A stretch of DNA of 64,000 bases, taken from Brassica napus (lineage: Eukaryota; Streptophyta; Magnoliopsida; Brassicales; Brassicaceae). Position 1 is the stretch's first letter; every line of letters begins with the position of its first letter. The notes below the pieces were generated by a model. The model was not told the DNA's origin, ran no database searches, and saw nothing but the letters and a program-made list of their open reading frames with translations. Location of the stretch: the NCBI RefSeq assembly GCF_020379485.1, contig NC_063448.1, positions 20,111,726 through 20,175,725 of the forward strand, written 5' to 3'. Of the stretch, positions 53,885 through 64,000 are shown one piece after another. The translations under genes were made by a program, and so were the position numbers.

Positions 53885-56376
53885 TCAATCTTCCTTCTCT
53901 TCCTGAATCGGATCACCAGCACCGGCAGGAACTCCCTCATCGACCACATTGCCATCACCTCCTATAGCTGCCTCGACTGGAGCTAAGTCAGGAGCCATCA
54001 AACCCAAATTAGAGCCATACTCCCCAGAAAAGGATGGATTAAACATGTTAATCTCGAAAGTACCTGAACTCTCCGAGATCTGGGGAAGAGGAAGCTTGCT
54101 GACCGAGAAGTCAGAGACTTGAGCCTTCTCATACGCAGTTGTCGCTTCTGGTAATAAGGCCACCAATTGGTTGTACTCCTCTTCAACGCTTTGGATCTTG
54201 TTGTTCAGCATATCCTTCAAGAGGTCGGCATTAGCTTGGAGCTCCTGAGCGTACACCAAGGCGTTGACCTCATCTTTCTTCCTAGCAAACTTCTCCTTAA
54301 CACAGACCAGGATCTTGCCGTAAGCTTCGGCGACTTCTTTCTTCCCTTCCCTGACAGCCAGCTTGACTTCAGCTTCCTTGTTCTTCTGGCTATCCTGGGA
54401 TGAGGCAATGAGCTCACGTACTTGATGCTCAGCTATCTTTCGAGCAGCCTCCAAATCATTGATCCTCCTGCTCTTCACCTGGATATCGAGCTTTTGACTC
54501 TCGATCTCTCCTTGCTGAGCATCGGCCTTCGAGCCTAGCCTCGTCACTTCGGCTTCGAGTTCAGAAATTCGAACCCGGGCTTGGTCAAGATCGGCTTTGG
54601 CTGCCTTAACCATCTCGGTAACCTCAGCAAGTTCACCAGCATTGGGGGCAGCACACAGAGCATTCTCAAACCTGAGCTGGGCCCTGTTAACAGCCCCAGC
54701 CAACTGCAATAAATCCAAAAAATATATATATCATCGTCTCCAAAGAATGTAAACAAAGAACAGATAGAGATCACGTACCTGACCCATACAGTGAGCAATA
54801 TCGAGATACTCATCTCGGTTAGTCAGGTCCTTGAGCGCTGGAAGGGGACATCCCACGCTCTTCAGGTGCCTCATTATCGCAGCTAGGCCCCAAGAGTCGT
54901 CCAGGATCGACCCAGGCTTCGAATGGGTAAAGCTCCACCCAACAGTCCCTCCTCTAGAGGACGAGGAAGAAGAACGGGTGGGAGCTCCGCCCTGATCGGT
55001 CCTGGGCCTCTTGTGTCTCGACGGCTCGACCTCAGAGGTACCCTTCGGAGCCTGGTAGTCAGCCTCCGGCACCTGGACCTCAGGGAGAGGAGCAGCATCC
55101 TGAGCTACAACCTCAGTTGGAGTAGTCTCGACAACAGGTTTGGATCCTCCGTCGTCCAAAACTTCCTTCATTGAGATAAGGAACGATCCTCCTTGGTTCC
55201 TGTCGCTTCCACGAGAAGCACTGGCAGCTTTAGAGGGGTTACCCCTAGAACGGAATGATGGTCGCAGAGTCATGTCACCTGGCTGAGACTTTTCAGTTCC
55301 CGAAGCACTAGCACCAGTTGAGATCGATACAACTGAATCGCCTGCCGAAACTGGAACAATGGAAATCCTTAAGTTTAAAAACTTCAAAGCGATAAAATCA
55401 TTAAAAAGGTTCGAACAAGAACTTACTCTCAAGGTTCTCAGCAGGAATGGGATCTTGGAAAGAGGCGTTGTAGGTATCTGGGAATCTGGCTGCACTTATT
55501 CGAGAAGTGGTGTAGGCTACCCAGGTACAGGGACTCTGCTGCAACTTGCGGTATAGAGCTCTGGTGAGCTTGGTAGAGAGCTTCGGAGGATCTTCGATTT
55601 CTGCAAGTAAATCAGAGCAAAAAGGTTACTCGGCCATAAATGAATAAAACGGAAAAAGCATATCCCTAGAATTCCTAACCAGATGGATTAGTCCAAGTGA
55701 CCCTAAGGTTCCGACCCACAGGAACCGTCGAAGGATCAACTTTAACGTAAAAATACTTCTTCCTCCAGTCATCATCACTACTAGAGAATCTGAAGATAAC
55801 ATGATTGGGACGACTAGGGAGGTAGTAGGTCCCGGTACCACCCTCCTTAGAGGCGCTTTCCTTCAGGGAAAAGAGGCTCATAAGTTCGGTAAGACCGACG
55901 CTAACCCCCTCCTCTTTGGACCTAGTGATAAAGCCGTTTATCACCCGGATAACCGAGGGACAGAGTTGGGAAAGGGCTAACTGATAATGATCTAGTAGAT
56001 CAAGCAGTAGGGTCGGAAGAGGAAATCTCAAGTGAGACTTGGAGATGTACTTCTCATGGCAACAGAACCAACCCTCCGGAGCGGTCTCGGGGGTTTCGTC
56101 GGAATTACAGGCACGGCCAAGCTCCTTTTGGCCGAGAGCTTGAACCATGAGGTTAACCACGTCTTGATTTTTCAGCAACGAAGGCGAGTGAGGACTGCTC
56201 CCGCTAGAATCGTCTTTCTTCTTCCGTTTAGAAACTCTGGTCGCGATTGCCTCCCTGGCTGTCTTTTTCCCCTTCCTCATCTTGGCTCCGACTTCTTGCT
56301 TAACTTTCAGTAGTTTAGCTCCAGAAGCAGAGGGAGGCATCCCGGATTCCCCGGAACCTTCTTTCGGATGATCCAT
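53885..56376 (-). CDS. Antisense spliced gene of the Gypsy element (PF04195-type N-terminus, coiled-coil C-terminus)
   Basis: Minus-strand exons 56376-55680, 55600-55427, 55350-54779 and 54703-53885 join in frame (2,262 nt, 753 residues), all with GT-AG borders. The N-terminus is basic with an SRS-like charged tail (KMRKGKKTAREA, then SKRKKKDDSSG). Next comes the 'putative gypsy type transposon' domain (HLRFPLPTLLLDLLDHYQLA, SVIRVINGFITRSKEEG and RKKYFYVKVDPSTVP). The middle is low complexity with RHKRPRTDQGG. The C-terminal 250 residues form a long coiled coil (LDQARVRISELEAEVTRLG) and end in an acidic tail. Such antisense frames are known in Tat-lineage elements; the function is unknown. 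Intact frames across three introns argue for an expressed protein. The promoter would lie near 56380-56764 or in the antisense strand of the 3' LTR. Confidence 0.82.
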
Positions 56377-56747
56377 AGTATGGGAAGGTTAAGGAGAAAA
56401 TCGATTGCAAGGTTTGGGAGAGAATTTGCAGAGAAAAGTAACGAGGAAGATAAAAAAAATCGCAGTAAAATAAAGAGAGAGGAGAGAAGTTACCTTGAAA
56501 ACCGAACGGAGGCGTGGAGAAAGTGGGAGGCTAGCAGTTAATGTTCACCGCTTTATATCCCATCACCTCTCGAGATTCGGAAAAGTCATTTCAAACCCTC
56601 TCCATCTGAACCGTAGATTCTGCCAAACGTAATAAAGACCGTTAGATCGAGTAAGCTGAATCTAAATAGGATAAGAACTAATCATTATCTTAACGAAAAG
56701 ATAAGATCGATAGCTAGATTCTAGCTTCCGAGACAAAGGATTTTATT

Positions 56748-56764
56748 CGGAAGCTGGGGGCAAC
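56748..56764 (+). other. Gypsy polypurine tract
   Basis: CGGAAGCTGGGGGCAAC immediately before the 3' LTR; primer for plus-strand DNA synthesis. Similar to the tract beside the relic LTR at 8871-8888. Confidence 0.8.
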
Positions 56765-57266
56765 TGTTGGACCCGAATATGACCCTCAGGTGAGGTACCG
56801 ATAAGCGTGAGCTAGCATGTGGGTTGCGATAAGCCCATCATAACAAAGGGAGCTGAAAGCCGAGCTGACGACTGGACCTGGGAGACATCATAGCAGAGGT
56901 CACGACAGAAAGTGAGCTAACACCTTAAGAGACTCGGTCAAGAGGAGCCTAAAGCGAGTTCCGTAATTGAAGCCGAATATCTCGGAGAACAGTTGAAGGG
57001 TTGCCAACGAAACCTAGACTATATAAAGACGGAGAAGATAAAAGACAAGCCATCTCTTTTCCATATATCAACTTTTGTACTAGATTAAAAGCATTACGTA
57101 TTCTTTAGTAATCATCTCAAGATACATTCCTTTGTATTCATCATCTTTCAACTCATCAATAAAATCATATTCATTCTTCAAGTTTATTTACGGGATTCAG
57201 CCCACGATTCTCATTCATCTCTCTTGACCTAACCTAAATCTAAGAAGTGAAACCTTGTCTCTCACA
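56765..57266 (+). repeat. Gypsy 3' LTR
   Basis: 502 bp, apparently identical to 45932-46433. TATATAAA at 57020-57027 could also drive transcription into the right flank. Confidence 0.95.
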
Positions 57267-57369
57267 ATCCTTTCCTAACTACTCAGACCAAAAACTTCCA
57301 GACAGTTGCATGTATATTTATGCTCTTCATTTCTTAATATTACTGGTGAAACTTCCATGATATCATTCA

Positions 57370-57970
57370 TGTACTAATGTGTTTGCTATCTAATGCAGAT
57401 AAATTTATCTACATTGAATACCAAACAATTGAAAAGAGAAATTGATCACAAAGTGGGTGTTCTTACCGTCTAATATATTGCTCTTAATATTGATCATATT
57501 GATGTGACAATTCTTTTGAATGTCATATTTTGCAACTTTATATTTACCAATATTGTTATTTTCTATGGACTTTATCTATCATTCATATATTATGCAGAAA
57601 GAATTTGAAGCATGATGTGAGTATATATGCAATATTTATAGTACTACTTACCAATATCTTTTACTTTAATATCTTTATTATATTATTAGTATACTAATGT
57701 GTTTGTTATATAATGAAAATGAATGTAAACTACATTGAGGACCAAACAATTGAGAAGGCAATTGATTATTAATTGAGTATTCTTACCATCCAATATATTG
57801 ATGTTAATATGATCATATTGTTGTGAGCATTCTTTAGAATTGTCTTATTTTCATCTTTATGTTTACCACCATTGTAATCTTCAATGGTCTTTAGTATCAT
57901 TCTTATACTTATGTAGATCAGTATTAACGATATTGAAAGCCAAACTAGTGAGAAGGCAATTATTCATGAT
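57370..57970. repeat. About 318-bp tandem repeat with a recurring short exon-like segment
   Basis: CTAATGTGTTTGCTATCTAATG at 57375 recurs at about 57693 with its downstream 240 bp, and a third partial copy follows at about 57930. Each copy contains a short frame resembling YIEDQTIEKAID. No gene could be assembled. Confidence 0.65.
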
Positions 57971-60600
57971 GTGAGTATACGAGCAGATGCATTTTAGTAG
58001 AGGAAAAATCGGTTAATTATGTTCAAATAGTAGACAATACGAGCAAGATCATGATCGTGTGGTCCATATGTTTAAAAAAATTATGGAGAAACTTATCACA
58101 TAATGTATTGTTATTTCTTTCTCTCTTTTAAATAAAACATTCTAATTTGATTTATCCTAAAAAGTAACTTGTCCAAAATGACATGTTTTCAGATTAAGTC
58201 AAAACAATTTAGGAAATCTACCCAATTTAGTGGGAGTATTTTAATTTTAATTTATTTGATAAATATTGACCTAAACAATAAAAAATCGAAAGAACTTAGA
58301 AAATCTAGCATATTTAGTGCAATACTTTTGGTTGATAATATTAAAATATGGAATTTTGAGATCTAAAGTATCTAACAACATATTATTTTAATTCGACATA
58401 TTTTGTTTCCATGAAAGAATAATCAAATCTCAACTATCATATATTACATTACATCATGTATATTATAAAAATTATGTGTTTGAAAATCATATAAACATTT
58501 AAATATATGGTTAATGTCTAAAATATACACCACTAATCATCTAAAACAAATATATATATATATATATCTAAAAGTGAAAACAAACATTTACACGGGTTAT
58601 CATTGTTTTTACAGATCCATTACTTAAGTATGGGATTTTGTGTGATTATCCTATATATCAATAGTAAATGCGGTATCCTTAATTATTTATTTTCTCTATT
58701 TTAAAAAAGATATTTATCTTATATTATTGTTCTTAGTTGGTGGATAGATATCTTACGCATAAAATGAAATACAGGCTACATTGATATGTAATTTTAAGCT
58801 TCCTACTATGATATATTCTTTCGTATTTTGAAAAATGAGTTAATTACTTACTTCAAAAAGGTTCATGTTATATGGCATAACTAGTTGGGATATTTCTTTC
58901 TTTCTTTTATCCTCGTTTCTAATTACATGCATCAAAACTATTATTACATATCCAAAAAAAAATGCCTTCTATAGTATGTAAACTTTATATAGATATAATT
59001 TTATTTTTGACCAAATGAATTCAACATTTCTCTGTTCACTGCATTTCTTTAAAATCTCTAAAACAGAAATTACATTGTTATTTTTCTTAGATATTTGACT
59101 TAATTTTTCTGTATTTTCAAGATTATATATTCTACCAAATAGGGTGACCAAAATATATTTTGACCTGTAGCCCTCAAATATTATCTTGTACGTATACCCG
59201 ATTACAAATAGTCAAATTATGATATATGCAACAAATGGTAATTCAATAAATATAATTTTTATAACTGTGGTGATCCCAAAAGTTTTTTATACCGAAAAAT
59301 TAACGAATTGAAAAATGGTGATCTATTAACGAATGATGCTTTTTTAACCGGTTAACGAATGAAACTTCTAACTGAGGAAACTATATTTTCACACTCATTA
59401 TGTGAGATATAAAAAATGTTGGCTGTTGCAAGAAGAAATTGCCACCTCAATAAATAGTCTAACAGAAAGAAAAGTGAACAACCCCTATATTTTACAACAA
59501 AAAGAGTGCATAGGTGTGCACATTAAATTCATAAAAACAAATTGATCAAAACATTTTTTTTAATAAAATTTAAGTGCACAACCCTTGTAGTTTACAACCA
59601 ACCCGATATCATCAACTGTTGATTCTAGACTTCTAGTATAGGGTCATATCAAACATATCTTATTTCTGTCAGCAAATACAAGTTCAAAAATTCAAAAAAA
59701 AATACAAATAAAAATTATAATTAATTAGCTTATACTACCTAATCTGGTAATTTTTTTATGTTTATTTACATGATGTATGGTGTAAGTTTATTCGATGTCT
59801 TATATTCTGCTCGAATTAAAAAGGATAAATTTATGTTACTAAATTTATATATATATATATATATATATAGGCTTCGAATGTTTGAAAACCTCACTGCACC
59901 CAGGGGGAGATCCATAAATGTTTTTAATTATAAACACCGTATTAGAAACAACAACAAAAAAATTGTTTGATGGGGGCACTTTTACAGTTTTTTTCACTAA
60001 ACTTATGATATTTGATAATTTAACTTAAATTACTAAATAAAAAATAAAAAATAAAAATCAGTAGGGGGGCACGAAGACCCATACCGATGTGTATACATCC
60101 GCAGTCATATTAACAAAAATATCTATATATACTTATATATCTATATGTTTTATTACTATTTGGATCGTAATGCATTTGTTTTGCAATTACAACAATCATT
60201 CAAATTACATTTATATGGCTTTTTCATGTGTAAGATTTCGTCCCATGAACACAACGCACTAAAGAAAGTATACACAAACAACAAATTCCAAGAGAAATTC
60301 ACGGAAGTAAATATGGATTCATGAACTATCTCTCTCTCCAGGTGTTGATAACAAGAGTGAGAGAGATCTTAAGAAAGCTAAAAACATGGAGTTTGAAAAT
60401 TCCTTAAATCCCTAGAACTTTTCTCACTACGAAACAAGAGCCGATTTCATCTCAGATTTACTTCCCTTTAATCTCTCCTACTTTTAATGATTTTTTATTT
60501 CTTTCTCCTTTTGCCACAATTTTTTCTCCACCACTTTTTTTCTTCCGTTTCTTATATAAGTTGTTATCAATCATGTCTCTCTGTTTTATATATGATACAC
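57971..60600. other. AT-rich intergenic DNA upstream of the SPEAR-like gene
   Basis: No recognisable gene. (TA)n microsatellites lie at about 58548-58568 and 59847-59870. A promoter for the next gene should lie here; TATATAA-like words occur at 60554 (TTATATAAG) and 60588 (TTATATATGA). Confidence 0.5.
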
Positions 60601-60622
60601 TTTAACCTAGAAAGAAATAAAC

Positions 60623-61845
60623 ATGTGTAGCAAGACAAGCATTGGAAACTATGGAGATGATTACTCAGGTTCGTGTCCCAAAAAACAGAAGAGTAATAAC
60701 AATGGAAAAAGAAGAGTTCCTCGAAGAGGTCCTGGTGTTGCCGAACTCGAGAAGATCCGTCTCGAAGAACAACACATCTCTTCCTCCGCACAACTTCCTC
60801 CTCCTCAGCCGGAAAAACCTCCGTCTGTGATTCATACGACCACCACCATGAGATCCGGTCCGGTTTACCCGTTCCCGTCTTATTTTACAGCCGGATCTTT
60901 CCCTAGTGATCTGATCCCTCCGGCTCCAGTTTTTCAAAGGAATCACGATTCGTGTCTTCACTATCTCGCACCCGTAAATATTCAAAAATATATATTCAAA
61001 ATTTTAAAAAATCGATTTATTATTTTTGTTAGTGATTTATTTATTTTTGTGTGTGTTTACAGATGAATATACCGAATCCAGGGTTTTATCAGTTTATAGA
61101 GCCCCCTTCAAATCAATCATCTTGCCATGACAATGTCTCTCAATTTTCTGACAGCCAAAAGGCAATTTTATTAGTTAAATCATTTTAAAAACAAAAAATG
61201 AAAAGTAATTTTGATTTTAATTTTTAATAATTTCTTCTGAATATTATTGAACAGATCGTGGCGGCAAAAAGGCCATGGCAAGTTATGGCAGAGTCTACGA
61301 GATGTGACGTGGGACCGACGGTAACCATATCAAGGTCTGTTTTTTGGTTTAAGCTACGTATCATATGCTTAGGAAAGTTCAAGTGTTACCTTAACTTTGA
61401 CATTTTTTAATTTTTTTCAGAAATGGTAAACAAATCAAGCCCCTTGACCAAAGATTGAGAAATCATTTTCAAGATTCAGGAACCACATTTAGAAATCCAA
61501 TCACCATTGATTCTCCTTCACCACCAATTATACCAAATTCTTCACTCGATTTCCCGCGCTTCATGCATGTAATGTAGTTTATTCTAAATGTTTTTATCAG
61601 TTTGGTTGATTTCTGCTTCATTCTCATCCTCCTTTTCTTTTTAGTATGAACAGAAGGACGGGTTTAATCGTGAAAGCATGCCACAAAGAGGCGTTGTTAA
61701 TGCTTCCTCAAACAGAAAACCGTTCTACAGTTTCCTGCCTGCGAATGAGCAGAGAAATGACGACCAAGATCTATCTATTAGCTTGAGAACCGAGAAATAT
61801 GACACAGTCACTGATCACGGCATTGATCTTCGCCTTAAGTTATAA
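60623..61845 (+). CDS. SPEAR/TIE transcriptional repressor (SPL-motif and EAR)
   Basis: Five exons: 60623-60973, 61063-61161, 61255-61334, 61421-61568 and 61645-61845, 292 residues, all joined in phase. Residues 6-45 hold the nuclear/basic region and the SPL motif RRGPGVAELEKIRLEEQ, diagnostic of the SPOROCYTELESS-like SPEAR/TIE family. The protein ends in the EAR motif DLRLKL, which recruits TOPLESS co-repressors. In Arabidopsis these proteins bind CIN-type TCP factors and repress them during leaf and ovule development. Neighbour order (EF-hand exchanger next door) suggests SPEAR4/TIE3 (At1g29010 from memory), but the paralogue is not proven. Exon 2 appears to use a GC donor (AAG|GCAATT); a GT donor 12 bp downstream would add four residues. 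No disruptions. Confidence 0.88.
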
Positions 61846-62419
61846 GCAATTGGTCTTTTAAGCAATCTATTTTTTTTTTTGAAACTTCGAATCTTTACAT
61901 CAGTTTGTTGTTTTTGGGACATTAAAACAAAGATCTGCCAAATATTTGGCTTTGTATTTGCTTCTTTTTTTTCCCTTTAATATACAAACATAATGCAAGT
62001 GAAAGAATCTACATCGCCTTAATTTCATTTTTGTCTAAACAGAGTTTCACAGGACTAAGCATGAAAAGCAATCGATTTGTATTCAGAAACCTTACTTGCA
62101 TGAAAAGCAATCGATGTGTATTTGCATTCAATTAATTATTTGAAACTTTGAAGCATTAGGAATTTATTGGAGTGTTTCTTGTCCCAATCAAATATTAAAC
62201 CCTGAGAACAAAGTTGGCCTTCTTCAGTCAAAGTCCGCAGACGTTGATAGATATTCATATTAACAAAGTCTGAAACATTATTTTATCTCGAAATGTTTAA
62301 CACCATAGAGCTCGTAAACATACAACGCAGACGGAACTTTAAAAATACTTACTGTGAATCTAAAGGGAAGAAAAGCACAAAATCTTCAGAGAGAGAAAAA
62401 ACTTGGAAACATTCAGTGA

Positions 62420-64000
62420 CTATATGTTAGAGGTGAGCGTTCCGATCTTGTCTCGAGAATTAAAATGAAGATAGACGAGGACAAGTGAAAAGAAGTAGAG
62501 AGCAAATGCCAAGACACATATCCAAAACGGATAAGTTGATCTAACATAGGCCGGTACGCCTATTATGAGGCCAACGATCACAATAATCAGAACTTCAGTA
62601 GAGTAATCCCAAGTCAATCCTCTTGTGTATACAATCGCTAATATAATCGAAATTCCCAGCAGATTGTTCATCGTAACATCCTTGTATATCTACAAGAACA
62701 AACCACATGACTTATTTTATAACATCCCGATTTTTGATATACGGTTGTGTATATTGAAAAGCCAATCGCCATTGACCGTAGGCGTTACACATTTACTAGT
62801 TAATAATAAATGGAGTTTGAATGAAACTAACCTCAGAGAATGTATCTGATGTAACTCTAGCCTTGTCTTTCTTGCGACAGAAGTGAGCAGTCAAAGCGTT
62901 TCTTAGGTTTCTTGCCAAAGGGATCACTACAAAGACAACATAGAAGGAAGGAACTCCAGCTGATTTAGACAAAAGCTCGATGTTCGCCATGAAAGGCGTT
63001 GCAAGAAATAGGACAATTAAAATCCCTACAATAACTTCAATTGTAGCTCTCATGGTTCTCTGGGAGAGCAACTTAGCTACAAGACTTTCCTTTGGTTGTT
63101 CCATCCTCAAAACTCTATCCTCCTGATGACATTAACACTTCTCCCATTTTCTTAATCTGATCAAGCAGCTTAAATATGAAATGGGAAAAGTGTAATGTAC
63201 TTACAGCTCGGTTATCTCTTTGACACTCGGTGCTATCGAAACTAAACTTGTACTGTTTGAGCCATCGTGAGATTCCTTTCTCGAATTCAATCTCATCTAT
63301 CTCACCATCACTATCGCTATCGAAATCAGCAAGCAATGTTGTAGCAAGCTCATGTATGTCACACTTCATTCGTCCTAGCATCCCAAACTCCACAGTCAGA
63401 TCCTTAAGCTCTGACACTTGGATCTTTCCATCTTTGTTTACATCTATCTTTTCAAACAATCTGCAGAACAACCAGTAACTAAGTAAGTTTCCATCTCAAA
63501 ACCAATTAACAAATAATCCTTATGCATAATATAAGGTCATAACTTAATGTGAAGCTAGAAATGTTGAGTTTTTTTTGGGGCTTCTAACTTAAAATCAAAT
63601 GGCTGTAAGTGGAATAGCCCAAGTCTCTTATATATTATTCATGCCCCACTGAAACCCTGATACTGGAATTAAAAGGTGCTTAAAGCTGGAATAAAAACCT
63701 GTGCAAGCTCTCTTTACTTAATTGTCCATTTTTAATAAAGCTTTGAGGTGAAAAATTCTGCAAATGCTTATGTACTTCTGACATGAGCTCAAACCTTGCA
63801 CGATCTAAGCTCTTCTCTTGGTCTGCTGTATCAAAATACTGCGGCAAAAGCGTGTTAGATTTGGCATATATACTAAGATCATTTATAATACATATGGATC
63901 TTGGAGTTTCATATATGTTTGAGGGTGGCATATACCGAATAAAGAAAGTAGACAACAGTTGCAGAACCAGAGATTATTAGAGTGATCAAAACTATACGAT
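62420..64000 (-). CDS. EF-hand Na+/Ca2+ exchanger-like (NCL-type) protein, C-terminal part
   Basis: Minus-strand exons 64000-63936 (incomplete, runs off the window), 63838-63699, 63460-63205, 63122-62832 and 62689-62420, all in phase. The first visible exon is a hydrophobic helix (VLITLIISGSATVVYFLYS). Two EF-hands follow, DVNKDGKIQVSEL and DSDSDGEIDEIEF, each with canonical D-x-D/N-x-D-G ligands. Then come about five to six transmembrane helices (ATIEVIVGILIVLFLATPF and IPLARNLRNALTAHF) and a short tail. EF-hands set between membrane halves are typical of plant NCL and related calcium-binding exchangers, which move Na+/Ca2+ across the tonoplast or plasma membrane. The N-terminal exchanger half is outside the window. 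Similar to At1g29020/At1g29025 as I recall. Looks intact. Confidence 0.85.

Larger units (their letters stand above)
45932..57266 (+). mobile_element. Young Gypsy retrotransposon of Tat-like structure, 11.3 kb, TSD ATCCT
   Basis: 502-bp LTRs at 45932-46433 and 56765-57266 appear identical base for base. Both have TG...CA ends, and the element is flanked by ATCCT duplications (45927-45931, 57267-57271). Gag-pro and pol are intact and in one frame separated by UAG; pol order is RT, RNase H, integrase, as in Ty3/Gypsy. A long 3' region holds tandem repeats and an antisense spliced gene, the arrangement described for plant Tat/Retand-type elements. Everything needed for transposition seems present, so it is a candidate active element. 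Confidence 0.95.

Noticed and set aside
60665..60985. 106-residue minus-strand open frame antisense to the SPEAR gene
   Set aside because: It is the complement of a conserved coding exon and shows no independent family features.

Overview
This window is plant nuclear DNA, most likely from a Brassica or close Brassicaceae relative. It has AT-rich intergenic DNA, GT-AG introns, dense nested transposons, plant-type tRNA-Pro genes and low-copy genes close to Arabidopsis proteins. From memory, the order BAHD acyltransferase (COSY-like), tandem tRNA-Pro array, SPEAR/TIE repressor, EF-hand exchanger resembles a stretch of Arabidopsis chromosome 1 (about At1g28680 to At1g29020). That placement is recall and was not searched.

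Layout. 1-7.8 kb is transposon debris: a DUF1985 transposon gene, its AGACGACTTA/TAAGTCGTCT repeats, a second copy of its noncoding part, and minus-strand fragments that look like host genes (Cpn60-beta, eIF3k, release factor 1) plus a rearranged Copia reverse transcriptase. 7.9-10.9 kb is a relic Gypsy element with an LTR and a degenerate PF04195-type gene. 12.9-19.0 kb is a decayed Copia element (TSD TATAT) that carries a solo LTR (TSD ATATG) inside its pol gene. 19.6-21.1 kb holds an intact three-exon BAHD gene. 21.6-24.3 kb holds MRS2 magnesium-transporter pseudogene pieces broken by a LINE. 24.4-38.0 kb is a tandem tRNA-Pro array split by a 10.6-kb CACTA element (24987-35621, TSD CGT) with two transposase genes and an ATHILA-ORF1-like gene. 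38-45.9 kb has two small host-type genes, MITEs and two large fold-back repeats made of TTTAGGG-like sequence. 45932-57266 is a very young 11.3-kb Gypsy element of Tat-like structure: apparently identical 502-bp LTRs, TSD ATCCT, intact gag-pro and pol separated by one UAG, and a four-exon antisense gene. 60.6-64.0 kb has a SPEAR/TIE transcriptional repressor and the C-terminal part of an EF-hand Na+/Ca2+ exchanger-like gene that runs off the window.

Points of most interest: the gag-pro/pol junction has a tobamovirus-type leaky stop (CAA UAG CAA UUA CAG); the CACTA PTTA-type gene appears to have an intron splitting its start codon (AT|G); the CACTA element carries an opposite-strand ATHILA-ORF1-like gene next to a 163-bp-period array; and the antisense gene of the young Gypsy element has a decayed counterpart in the relic at 7.9-10.9 kb. 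Exon structures were read by eye from frame continuity and splice dinucleotides; no alignment or database search was possible.
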